Below the pieces are notes generated by a model that saw only the letters and a program-made list of their open reading frames with translations, was not told the DNA's origin and searched no databases. Below are positions 56,595-64,000 of a DNA stretch of 64,000 nt, piece after piece. The position numbers were made by a program, and so were the translations under genes. Within the stretch, counting starts at the first letter, position 1, and every line of letters begins with the position of its first letter. The stretch comes from Nostoc sp. CENA543. Lineage in GTDB: Bacteria > Cyanobacteriota > Cyanobacteriia > Cyanobacteriales > Nostocaceae. The DNA is taken from contig NZ_CP023278.1 in the NCBI RefSeq assembly GCF_002896875.1, positions 6,702,501 to 6,766,500 on the forward strand, read 5' to 3'.

Positions 56595-57836
56595 ATGTTT
56601 AGACTAAATCGTTGGCAATCCGGCACAGCTGCACTCATGGCTTTAAGTGTCACAGCCGGAACTGTTGCACCTTTTGTGGTAGCAGCTCCTTCTTTTGCTC
56701 AAACTACTTTTTCTGACGTTTCATCAAACTACTGGGCATCACCATTTATTCGAGAGCTATCACAAAGAGGTGTGATTGCAGGTTTTCCTGATGGCAGTTT
56801 TCGCCCAGAAGAACCAGTAACTCGCGCTCAATTTGCCGCAATGGTCAATAAAGCCTTCCAAAAAGCACCCGAACGTCAACCAATACGATTTGTAGATGTA
56901 TCTACTAACTATTGGGCATATAGTGCAATTCAACAAGCTTACTCTATCGGTTTCTTATCAGGATATCCTGGTAACAGTTTCCGACCAAATGAAAACATTC
57001 CTCGTCAGCAAGTATTAGTTTCACTAGCTAATGGTTTAGATTATGCACCTGGCGGTAACATAGAAGGCACTCTGCAATATTTCAATGATTCATCTAACAT
57101 CGCCAATTATGCCCGTAGCCCCATCGCTGCGGCTACGGAAAGGCAAATTGTCGTTAACTACCCCAATGTCAGGTTTCTCAACCCCACAGGCACCGCTACA
57201 CGCGCCCAAGTAGCAGCGTTTATCTATCAAGCCCTAGTTAGTTCTAATCAAGCTTCCGCCATCAACTCACCCTATGTTGTTGCCCTCCAACCAACAACTC
57301 CCACACCCATTTCCGTCACCATTCCCCAAGGGACGGTGATTCCAGTGAAGTACGACAAGGCGGAAAAAATTCTGGTGACAAAGGATGAAACCGCACCCTT
57401 ATCTTTGACAGTGGCGCAAAACGTGGTCACACAAGACGGAACAGTAGTTGTTCCGGCTGGTAGCCAAGTAATTGGTCAACTCAGACCCGCACCTCGCGGT
57501 TCGCAATTCGTGGCTCAAAGGTTGGTATTAACCAATGGTCAAGAATACAATTTAAATGCAACTTCCGAAGTCATCACCAAAACTGAAACAGTAAGAAAAG
57601 GTACTAGCACCAGTGCAATCATCAGAAATACCGTCTTAGGTGCAAGTGCAGCTGCTGCGGTATCTGCGGTGACAGGCGATCGCGCCATCGCCACTGAGGA
57701 AGTCTTAGGCGGTGCGGCTATCGGTGGATTAATCGGCTTATTCTTCGGTAGAAACAGCGTAGACTTAATTGCCATCAACCCAGACACAGACCTACAAATG
57801 ACAATTAATCAAAATTTACTGGTTTCTACAAGATAG
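56595..57836 (+). CDS. SLH-domain envelope protein with VirB10/TrbI-like domain
   Basis: From ATG 56595 (MFRLNRWQSG) the protein is 413 aa. A signal peptide ends near SFAQ. Residues about 35-215 hold three SLH repeats (FSDVSSNYWASPFIRELSQRGVIAGFPDGSFRPEEPVTRAQFAAMVNKAF and two more). SLH repeats bind pyruvylated wall polymer; in cyanobacteria they anchor outer-membrane and wall proteins. Residues about 240-413 are the same beta-rich domain as in the 55313-56011 protein (IPQGTVIPVKYDKAEKILV, VVVPAGSQVIGQLRPA). So the two genes are tandem paralogues, one with the SLH part. There is no porin barrel. Confidence 0.9.
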   Translation: MFRLNRWQSGTAALMALSVTAGTVAPFVVAAPSFAQTTFSDVSSNYWASPFIRELSQRGVIAGFPDGSFRPEEPVTRAQFAAMVNKAFQKAPERQPIRFVDVSTNYWAYSAIQQAYSIGFLSGYPGNSFRPNENIPRQQVLVSLANGLDYAPGGNIEGTLQYFNDSSNIANYARSPIAAATERQIVVNYPNVRFLNPTGTATRAQVAAFIYQALVSSNQASAINSPYVVALQPTTPTPISVTIPQGTVIPVKYDKAEKILVTKDETAPLSLTVAQNVVTQDGTVVVPAGSQVIGQLRPAPRGSQFVAQRLVLTNGQEYNLNATSEVITKTETVRKGTSTSAIIRNTVLGASAAAAVSAVTGDRAIATEEVLGGAAIGGLIGLFFGRNSVDLIAINPDTDLQMTINQNLLVSTR

Positions 57837-57837
57837 T

Positions 57838-57996
57838 CAATAGTCAACAGTCAACAGTCAACAGTTAATAGTCAACAGTCAATAGTTTTTATCTAATACT
57901 GTTTCACTAGAAGGTTAATTTATTTAGGGAAACAGAGGAGACAAGGAAGAATAATGACTAATGACTAATGACTATGGACTATGGACTATTGACTAA
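57838..57996. repeat. (CAACAGT)n and (TGACTAA/TGGACTA)n heptamer STRRs
   Basis: About seven GTCAACA/GTCAATA units follow the SLH stop codon (57838-57885). A second array of TGACTAA and TGGACTA units (57954-57996) contains the stop codon of the histidine kinase. Confidence 0.9.
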
Positions 57997-59317
57997 CTAT
58001 CAACCAAACTATCACAGTAGTTCCTGGTGCATTTGGTGTAGCGATCGCCGAATTAATTGCTGGGCTGAAAACTTCAATTTGTCCTTGCATTTGTTCGATG
58101 AGTTGTTTAGCGATCGCAATTCCCAAACCCGTACCTGGAATTGTTGTTTGGGCTTGCACTCCTCGGTAATGTCTTTCACCTATATGGGCTAAATCTTCCT
58201 TGGGAATACCAGGGCCTGTGTCGCTAATTGCTATGCCTTGCAAGTTAGCTTTTACTTTTCCCAATTCAATATAAATTTTACCGCCAGCCGGAGTATATTT
58301 GAGCGCATTATCAATGATATTGCTTAATACTTCAGTCAAAGCTTTAATGTTAGCTTTAACTAAAGGTAAATTCTGCGGTATTGCTAATATTAATTCGAGA
58401 TTTCTTTCTTGGGCGATCGCCTGGGCAGAAACCAGTAATGGTGTTAATAATTCCGCCAAGGAACAATCTGTTTCCTTATCTCCTGTTCCTGGCAATAATA
58501 ATACTGGCTGAGATTCTTTTTGGACAGTTGCTTCTACAAATACATCATTGCTTGGTAATGCTAGTAATTCTGAATCTACATTCGCCCAATCAATCACTTC
58601 ATCAAATTTTTGCAGCAATTCCTTGAGGCGATCGCTTTCTCTGACAATATTTTCTCCCACTTCCCGATTTGGATCGCCAGGACGTAACCGCTTGAGTAAC
58701 AATTTACCAAAAGTACGTAAAGCGGTTAGCGGGTTACGAAACTGATGTAATAAGTTATCTAACAAATCTCGCTGTTGCTCTTGCAAAATTTGCTGTTGAT
58801 GCAACTGATGTTGTAACCAGGCTCGACGCTGATCCAAAATACAAGCGATCGCTAATGTTTGCCCAATGCTTTGAATCTGGTTTTGTTCTTGTTCATCCCA
58901 CGGGCGATCGTCCCTACCTGTGACCAATAATCCCATCATCACACCCTCATGAATTAGAGGGAAGACAAATTGATGTCCACTCAGCAAAAAATCTTCCGCT
59001 AAATGTCTGTGTTCAGTCGGCGGCGTTTCCGTTGTTGGTGCTGGAGTCAAAAGTCTTGCTGATTGCTGCGGTATCAGGGGCGAATTTCCCACTCTTAGCT
59101 GTTTTTGAGCTGCGGCTAGGACAATTTCCTCTCCTGGCAGGATAACGGCTGTTTCTGGATAAACTACGACAGGAATTAGTTTCGTCTCTCCTGTGGGAGA
59201 GTCTACTAATTCTTGCGCCAAATAAACCACGCTTAAAGATGCTCCCAGCCCTTGGGTTAACAACGCTATTTGCTCTCGGCATAGAGCAACAAAATCTGAA
59301 CTGGCAGACATTAACAT
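57986..59317 (-). CDS. GAF-type sensor histidine kinase
   Basis: The 443-aa soluble protein has an N-terminal GAF-like sensory region (about 10-165), a short coiled coil, a HisKA dimerisation helix with phospho-acceptor H191 (LLHQFRNPLTALRTFGKLLL), and a HATPase domain with N box (LSNIIDNALKYTP), G1 (ISDTGPGIP) and G2 (GTGLGIAIAK). The length and motifs are complete. No response regulator is adjacent, so the partner is elsewhere. The last three residues and the stop codon are contributed by an STRR array. The ATG at 59311 would trim two residues. Confidence 0.92.
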   Translation of the reverse strand: MLMSASSDFVALCREQIALLTQGLGASLSVVYLAQELVDSPTGETKLIPVVVYPETAVILPGEEIVLAAAQKQLRVGNSPLIPQQSARLLTPAPTTETPPTEHRHLAEDFLLSGHQFVFPLIHEGVMMGLLVTGRDDRPWDEQEQNQIQSIGQTLAIACILDQRRAWLQHQLHQQQILQEQQRDLLDNLLHQFRNPLTALRTFGKLLLKRLRPGDPNREVGENIVRESDRLKELLQKFDEVIDWANVDSELLALPSNDVFVEATVQKESQPVLLLPGTGDKETDCSLAELLTPLLVSAQAIAQERNLELILAIPQNLPLVKANIKALTEVLSNIIDNALKYTPAGGKIYIELGKVKANLQGIAISDTGPGIPKEDLAHIGERHYRGVQAQTTIPGTGLGIAIAKQLIEQMQGQIEVFSPAINSAIATPNAPGTTVIVWLIVSQ

Positions 59318-59596
59318 TTTTCAGCTATTGTTCAGGATCACGGAATTTTAGAGAAGATAAAAGAAAGTCTTTGTTTTTCTCAACTATTTAATAAAGCTTA
59401 ACTAATTCTTGTGAGTTATGGTTTTCGCTAAGAGATTATTTATTTCTTTAGTCGGGATTAATCTACTGTCAATCAGAGTATTTTCGCTGTATCAAAAGTT
59501 AAAAAACTATTGATCTTTTGAACTAGAACTTATATAATGACGACGGATTTTGTAGCTATAACTACAATCTATAGCTTGAAAGAGGAGGAAAATAGG

Positions 59597-59914
59597 TTGG
59601 CAAGAAGACGGAAAAGAAAAAGTCGTCGTCGCCAAGAAGGACGGCGGATTTTAGAACACGTGCCTCAATATAGCATCGAAAGCGGCGAAGAGAAACCTGT
59701 GACAGCAGCCAGAAAATTCATTCAAGCTGAAGGGATCTTGCCACCAGCTTTGCTACTCGTAAAGCGAAACGAACACACTACAGACCGCTATTTCTGGGCA
59801 GAGAAAGGGCTGTTTGGCGCGCAATACGTAGAAGAAAACCATTTCTTGTTTCCTAGCCTGCGGACACTAGAATCTCCCGCAGGTTTGGAACAAGTTGCTG
59901 TGGCTAGTCGCTGA
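59597..59914 (+). CDS. DUF3155 family protein
   Basis: This 105-aa protein starts with a basic run (ARRRKRKSRRRQEGRR), then 'ILEHVPQYSIESGEEKPVTAARKFI', and matches the cyanobacterial DUF3155 family. I place the start at TTG 59597 because AGGAGG (59583-59588) lies eight bases ahead; the longer frame from ATG 59537 would bury that ribosome site in codons. The basic N-terminus suggests nucleic acid contact. Function unknown. Confidence 0.82.
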   Translation: MARRRKRKSRRRQEGRRILEHVPQYSIESGEEKPVTAARKFIQAEGILPPALLLVKRNEHTTDRYFWAEKGLFGAQYVEENHFLFPSLRTLESPAGLEQVAVASR

Positions 59915-60213
59915 GTCACAAATGGTTATCTTACCGCGTTGTGTGCAACTTCTGACAACCATTTAACTGGCAAACTGGCTTAGTTTACGCAAAGTTTCCA
60001 TTTTTTTTAAGTTTGTAACTGAATTAGCCAGTAAATTCAGACCAAAGTAAATAGACAATCGGCTAAAAATCGAGTTTTTGGTTTTTATCGCCTGTTTGTT
60101 GGTCATAGGATAACCAAGGTAGTCAGAATAGGGCTAAAAGTATCCAAAAGCGAGAGTTTTAAGATGTGCTTTCATCCTCTGGATTGCTGATACAGCTCTG
60201 CCAATGTAAGCTG

Positions 60214-60246
60214 ATTTTCCCTACGACATCATGCCGTAGGGAAAAT
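60214..60246. repeat. Perfect 12-bp inverted repeat
   Basis: ATTTTCCCTACG (60214-60225) pairs with CGTAGGGAAAAT (60235-60246) around nine bases. It has no T-run on the + strand and no neighbouring gene closer than 300 bp, so it is either an orphan terminator or part of an unannotated RNA. Confidence 0.75.
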
Positions 60247-60494
60247 AGGCAAAATGGCATTACCTATACTAACTACTTCTCTACTGTCTATTTACTCAGC
60301 ATTTAACCCTCAATCAGAACATTTTTCTGAATTTAGGTCATCAGAGGCATCGAACAATTTTGGATTTTAGATTTTAAATTTTAGATTGACCCCGACCAAA
60401 AAGATGCGGGGCTTAGAGATTAAATTGAAAATTTTTAGATTTATTTTCCCCACTGTCTTGCGGGACATGAACCGAAAAAACTCAATCCGGAATC

Positions 60495-60540
60495 GCGCCA
60501 CTTGCTACAACAGGGGAAACCCGCGCAATGTAGTGGCTTC
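60495..60540. repeat. Dispersed repeat CGCCACTTGCTACAAC ... GTAGTGGC
   Basis: This is an imperfect palindrome and is the inverse of the unit at 61255-61299. Both are flanked by AATTTTAGATTTTAAATTTT-like stretches, which suggests one composite element. Confidence 0.75.
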
Positions 60541-60567
60541 AAAATTTAAAATCTAAAATTTGGAGCT

Positions 60568-61098
60568 TCAATAGCTAGGCTTCCAGGGTAACGCTTTCTG
60601 TAACTCAGCTAGCTCATCACGATGAGCCGTCACAGTGATTCTACTCAAAGATTCCTGCGTACTAGATTTGGGTTCAAATTGCAGCAAAACTTTTTCTATG
60701 CGTCCTGCCTTTTGCCAGTACAACATCCCACTTACAGGTGAAAGTATTAACAGTCCTAGAAAAATCGGACTCAATTGAGGAAACAGAAAAGATAAAACCA
60801 ACGATAGACAAACAAGACCAACCGCAGCCAAAAAAGTTAAAAAGACAGCCAAAAATATACTAGGCTGGACATACCCTTCAAAAACCACTCGGTTTTGTAC
60901 TTGATCAATCTCTATCACCCGATAAGCACGGGAGAGAAAATAGGCTTGTAGCTGAGGCATAAAAACTGCTTCATCTTGCTCAGATATTAGTTGTGCTGTT
61001 TGAGTGCGGTCTTTTGTTGCAGCCCGAATAAAGAAAAACAGACCAACCAATAACAACAAGGTGAGCAGAAAAGTAGATGACAAAGTAGCGGTATCCAT
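60568..61098 (-). CDS. Cofactor assembly of complex C subunit B (CCB2/CCB4-like)
   Basis: From ATG 61098 (MDTATLSST) the 176-aa protein has an N-terminal membrane helix (TFLLTLLLLVGLFFFI), a soluble segment, and two further helices (IFLAVFLTFLAAVGLVCLSLVLSFLF, LSPIFLGLLILSPVSGML). This matches the cyanobacterial relatives of chloroplast CCB2/CCB4, which help attach heme c_i to cytochrome b6 of the b6f complex. A TTG at 61125 would add nine residues. It stands alone between repeat elements. The identification rests on topology and segments such as FIRAATKDRT. Confidence 0.72.
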   Translation of the reverse strand: MDTATLSSTFLLTLLLLVGLFFFIRAATKDRTQTAQLISEQDEAVFMPQLQAYFLSRAYRVIEIDQVQNRVVFEGYVQPSIFLAVFLTFLAAVGLVCLSLVLSFLFPQLSPIFLGLLILSPVSGMLYWQKAGRIEKVLLQFEPKSSTQESLSRITVTAHRDELAELQKALPWKPSY

Positions 61099-61125
61099 AA
61101 ATTGGTTTGTGCTGTTTAACTGCAA

Positions 61126-61535
61126 GGAGATTTATTCAGTCTTCATTATCCTGAATTTATGAATCTAAGTTAAGTTTAATGGGAATTAAGTCTTGAAATC
61201 CCTATGTTTTCGTAAACAATGCCAAGGAAATCCGAATTTTAGATTTTAAATTTTGGAGCCACTGCGTTGCGTAGGTTCACCGCGTTGTAGCCAGTGGCGT
61301 GATTTTGGATTGTTGTTCGTGCAATCGTGTCTCTTGTGTAAGGGAACGTCTAAAATCTAAAATATCGCCTGCTCATCTCCTAGAGAAGATAGTTAATCTA
61401 AAATCTCCAAGCTGTATCCCTTTATAGGTGCAGTCCATCCAAAATCCAAAATATAAAATTGATTGACTGTTAACTTTTGAGAGTTAACAGCCAAAAAGCA
61501 TCATCAATGACAGCTTAATTCAAAAGTGTAAGATT
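61126..61535. other. Repeat-bearing spacer between the CCB-like gene and padR
   Basis: No gene is visible. The dispersed CCACTGCGTTGCG...GTTGTAGCCAGTGG repeat is at 61255-61299, flanked by TTTTAGATTTTAAATTTT and AAATCTAAAAT-type units. The promoter of the CCB-like gene lies near the left end. Confidence 0.65.
61255..61299. repeat. Dispersed repeat GCCACTGCGTTGCG ... GTTGTAGCCAGTGGCG
   Basis: It is an imperfect palindrome of about 45 bases (GCCACTG with CAGTGGC at the ends) and is the inverse partner of 60495-60540, with the CCB-like gene lying between the two. Confidence 0.78.
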
Positions 61536-61883
61536 TTACTTTGTCCTCAGACTTATGTAATCTCGCCAAAGCTTTGCCAAACGCTGTGCCTGTACTTCCC
61601 ATTCTGGAGAAATTTGGTACATCCGTCTAGGGCGGCCTCGACCTTCTAATTTCTTCCAATACCCATTAATAGCCTGATGGTCTTCGAGAAATTTAATCGC
61701 ACTGTAAAGCACAGTGTCAGAAAGTCGATAGGTGGGGTATTCAGCTTCTAATTGTTGAATCAACTCAGTACCGTAAGATTCACCTTGTAGCAATACATCC
61801 AGAATGTAACAAATTGCTAGCTCTTGACAGAGATAAGTCGGCGGAGGATTCTCAAAGAATTGATATATATCCTCAAGTTTCAT
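61536..61883 (-). CDS. PadR family transcriptional regulator
   Basis: The 115-aa protein is a winged-helix repressor of the PadR type: 'ELAICYILDVLLQGESYGTELIQQLEAEYPTYRLSDTVLYSAIKFLEDHQAINGYWKKLEGRGRPRRMYQISPEW'. The recognition helix and the beta-wing (EGRGRPRRMYQI) are clear. The C-terminal dimerisation helix is short, so it belongs to the small subfamily 2. A membrane gene usually adjoins PadR; here the nearest is the DUF3611 gene 0.7 kb upstream on the opposite strand, which could be a target. Confidence 0.9.
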   Translation of the reverse strand: MKLEDIYQFFENPPPTYLCQELAICYILDVLLQGESYGTELIQQLEAEYPTYRLSDTVLYSAIKFLEDHQAINGYWKKLEGRGRPRRMYQISPEWEVQAQRLAKLWRDYISLRTK

Positions 61884-62573
61884 AGTGAGTAAATGGCTAA
61901 AAGTATGGCTTAGGCTGAAATCTACATCTTTGTAGTCAGTATATGCTGCTACTCTGGTCTGAGTAAGTATATAGTGCTACTTGGGCAGAGTTTCCTAAGT
62001 GTAAAAACGAAAATGAAAACCCATGATTTTAAACCGTGGGAAAATGGCAAAAGTTTTAGGAGCGTCAACAAGTAACGCTCCCGCCCAAGCTTTAATTCGT
62101 GTGTTGAGGAGCAGTCAAGATAGCAGATTATGCCACTATCTTGGTGTTAAGTAATGCGGATCTGGTTAGAACTGCTTAAACGTAAGATGCTATCGAAAAA
62201 AATTTTACAGGGAAAATGCCATTTTGTGTGTAAATCTGTAAAAGTTAATCAATAATTTGTTTTTAGCATCGATATCTTGCTGCAAATCATCAAATAGTTA
62301 GATAGCTAATGATGATATGGTGACACCCTCAGCACTGAAGACAGCATCAAAAAATATGCAACCCTGAGATATTTGAGCTTGAGATTTTCATATTCGATCT
62401 GGTAAGTGTTGTATGAGTATGGCTGACACCAAAATTTTCTGACTAAAGGTGAGGGGGATGTAAGTCTGAAAAGTTTTATTGGACAATATTCCTGAACCTA
62501 GTATTTAAAGTATCCTTACCTGTGTGTAAGTCATAAATAAAATAATTAAGTGCCTATTAGGTAAGTGATTCGT
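61884..62573. other. Long divergent spacer between padR and the DUF3611 gene
   Basis: No gene is visible in these 690 bases. Two perfect hairpins lie close together: GGAGCGT/ACGCTCC (62059-62065 with 62075-62081) and CAAGATAG/CTATCTTG (62116-62123 with 62136-62143). The rest is AT-rich. It should contain the promoters of both genes and may encode a small RNA. Confidence 0.55.
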
Positions 62574-63152
62574 ATGTCACAAAACTCTGACGCGCCATCG
62601 TCTTCCTCAAATCTCCGTACAATTGCCCAAACTTTTCGGCTCACAGGTTGGATTAGCTTTTGGATTCAATTAGTTTTAGGTGTAGTTTCTGGAATTATTG
62701 TGTTATTGTTTGCTGTTTTCAGTCAAAGGGCAGGTAGTCCTAGTAATAACCCTGGGACTAGTTTCGGTGTATTTTTAGCAGTTTGTGGCATTCTCATCTT
62801 AGGTGGTGGGATATATTTGGCATATCGTTACACCAGAATTGGTAGACAACTGCTCTCATCAAACCCTAGCAATCGTCCTCGAAAAGTTGAGACGGTGCAG
62901 GTCTTGCGCTTAGGACTGTGGGTAAACTTAGCCGGGACACTAGTAACGCTTTTAGGAGCGCAGGCGATCGTTGGTACACTGGTAGCTAGGTCAATCTCTC
63001 CCCAAGCTATAACAACGCAGTTTTTTGACCCTACCAGAATCATCAGTGGTCTAGATATGTTAGTAGTACAGGCAAACACAAATACTGTGTCAGCTCACTT
63101 TGCTGGGTTAGTCGGTTCACTATGGCTACTCAATCGCATTAACCGATCATAA
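62574..63152 (+). CDS. DUF3611 membrane protein
   Basis: From ATG 62574 (MSQNSDAPSSSS) the protein is 192 aa. It has four membrane segments: WISFWIQLVLGVVSGIIVLLFAVF, FGVFLAVCGILILGGGIYLAY, LGLWVNLAGTLVTLLGAQAIVGTL and a last one near HFAGLVGSLWLLN. The pattern fits DUF3611, found in cyanobacteria and plastids, of unknown function. A GTG at 62565 would add three residues. It is 141 bp upstream of serS on the same strand. Confidence 0.82.
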   Translation: MSQNSDAPSSSSNLRTIAQTFRLTGWISFWIQLVLGVVSGIIVLLFAVFSQRAGSPSNNPGTSFGVFLAVCGILILGGGIYLAYRYTRIGRQLLSSNPSNRPRKVETVQVLRLGLWVNLAGTLVTLLGAQAIVGTLVARSISPQAITTQFFDPTRIISGLDMLVVQANTNTVSAHFAGLVGSLWLLNRINRS

Positions 63153-63293
63153 GTGATGCAAATTCAAAACTCGCCACTTACGTCAGTATCCTGGCAATAA
63201 TAATTTTTGTATTTGCTTTTCCTGTCATAGCAAGTCAAAATCAGTATATGCTGATGTGTTGGCAGGAAGTAGGCAAAAGACTGAGAAAAATCT

Positions 63294-64000
63294 GTGCTGG
63301 ATATTAAGCAAATACGGGAAAATCCCCAACTAATTCAGGAACGGTTAGACAGTCGTAGTGGTAAATACGACCTAGAGCCGATATTACAGTTAGATCGACA
63401 GCAACGAGACATAGAAATTACTCGTAGCCAACTGCAAGCGCGTAGTAATGAAATTGGTAAACTCGTTGGGCAGAAAATTAAATCTGGTGTCAGTCCCCAA
63501 GACCAAGAGATTCAAGGCTTGCGGGATGAGGGTAACGCCATTAAAGCTCAACTAAGTGAACTAGAACCCAAGGAAAAAGAACTCAAAGCGGAAATTGAGC
63601 AACTTATTCTCGCCATTCCCAACATCCCCAGTGATGCTACACCCTTGGGTAAAACTGAAGACGATAACGTAGAGGTTCGCCGTTGGGGTGATGAGTACAT
63701 ACCTCAAAACCCAGATATTCTGCCACATTGGGAAATGGGCGAAAAGCTGGGTATTCTCAATGTAGAGCGAGCTGTCAAAGTTGCCCAGAGTCGTTTTGTG
63801 AACTTAGTCGGGGCTGGTGCGGCTTTAGAAAGAGCATTAATTAACTTTATGCTGACGATGCAAACCCAAGCAGGTTATGTAGAAGTTAGTCCCCCACTTT
63901 TGGTAAATACTGATTCTTTGACAGCCACAGGCCAATTACCTAAGTTTGCGGAAGAAAGTTTTAAATGTGCTGATGATGATTTGTGGCTAATTCCCACAGC
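63294..64000 (+). CDS. serS: Seryl-tRNA synthetase (5' part; runs off the window)
   Basis: The frame begins with GTG 63294 ([19 protein letters not shown]) and continues through the N-terminal coiled-coil arm that contacts the long variable arm of tRNA-Ser (about residues 28-105). It then reaches '[24 protein letters not shown]' and '[32 protein letters not shown]', the first part of the class II catalytic domain with motif 1. '[13 protein letters not shown]' follows. About 235 codons are present; motifs 2 and 3 lie beyond the window. The GTG start agrees with the family's LDIK..R opening. Confidence 0.95.
   Translation, partial: MLDIKQIRENPQLIQERLDSRSGKYDLEPILQLDRQQRDIEITRSQLQARSNEIGKLVGQKIKSGVSPQDQEIQGLRDEGNAIKAQLSELEPKEKELKAEIEQLILAIPNIPSDATPLGKTEDDNVEVRRWGDEYIPQNPDILPHWEMGEKLGILNVERAVKVAQSRFVNLVGAGAALERALINFMLTMQTQAGYVEVSPPLLVNTDSLTATGQLPKFAEESFKCADDDLWLIPT

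Larger units (their letters stand above)
59915..60567. other. Long spacer with hairpins and a dispersed repeat
   Basis: No gene is visible in these 653 bases. After the DUF3155 stop, AAATGGTT (59920-59927) can pair with AACCATTT (59957-59964). A perfect 12-bp inverted repeat lies at 60214-60246. The CCACTTGCTACAAC-type repeat is at 60495-60540, flanked by AAATTTTAGATT-type units. A small RNA in 60000-60250 is possible but not shown. Confidence 0.6.

Noticed and set aside
57113-57138. Hairpin CCGTAGCC/GGCTACGG inside the SLH gene as an inserted repeat
   Set aside because: It encodes a normal part of the third SLH repeat (RSPIAAATERQIV), so the palindrome is probably incidental.
34954-57836. 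A type IV secretion system based on VirB10-like segments
   Set aside because: No other vir/trb/tra gene, relaxase or coupling ATPase is in the window; only a fold-level resemblance is claimed.

Overview
The window comes from a filamentous, heterocyst-type cyanobacterium of the Nostoc/Anabaena group, close to Anabaena variabilis and Nostoc PCC 7120. The evidence is frequent HIP1 octamers (GCGATCGC) inside and between genes, many heptameric short tandem repeats (STRRs) in spacers, oxygen-linked chlorophyll and bilin genes, and a murein endopeptidase whose catalytic residues fall at exactly the numbers known for A. variabilis AvPCP (C126, H176, H188). The DNA is chromosomal and mostly housekeeping. 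I see no prophage, transposase, CRISPR array or integrative element.

Layout. 0.2-5.5 kb: a small hypothetical gene, trpC, lpdA and a SWIM zinc-finger protein, with repeat-filled spacers. 5.8-12.1 kb: a TIR/coiled-coil/GUN4 fusion, then a tetrapyrrole block of hemN, heme oxygenase and hemF, with acsF divergent from them. These enzymes make or use porphyrins with or without O2, and the hemF-acsF spacer carries a 9+4+9 palindrome that looks like an operator. 12.2-14.1 kb: an antitoxin-like/HNH pair and a secreted protein. 14.2-21.6 kb: an NMT1/THI5-like ABC importer with an FAD-linked oxidase, a Ser/Thr kinase with a WD40 propeller, and a second paralogous binding protein. 21.7-29.7 kb: a TPR protein, two nucleoside-type permeases, two head-to-head murein enzymes, a GT2 glycosyltransferase, endonuclease V and an FAD monooxygenase. 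29.8-34.8 kb: trhO, tRNA-Ala(TGC), a methyltransferase, a Uma2 remnant, an acyltransferase and a CHAD protein. 34.9-38.9 kb: four small secreted proteins and a LURP-one-like protein. 39.1-55 kb: metH, a peptidoglycan-binding protein, a giant RTX extracellular nuclease and sbcC. 55.3-64 kb: two paralogous envelope proteins (one with SLH repeats), a histidine kinase, a DUF3155 protein, a cytochrome b6 heme-attachment factor, a PadR regulator, a DUF3611 membrane protein and the 5' part of serS.

Repeats are unusually active here. STRRs supply the stop codons of several genes, a repeat-derived segment appears to lie in frame in metH, and at least four dispersed palindromic repeat families recur between genes. 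The most original leads are the TIR-GUN4 fusion beside tetrapyrrole genes, a structured leader shared by two secreted-protein genes, the candidate operator between hemF and acsF, and a paralogous envelope family with VirB10/TrbI-like sequence features.
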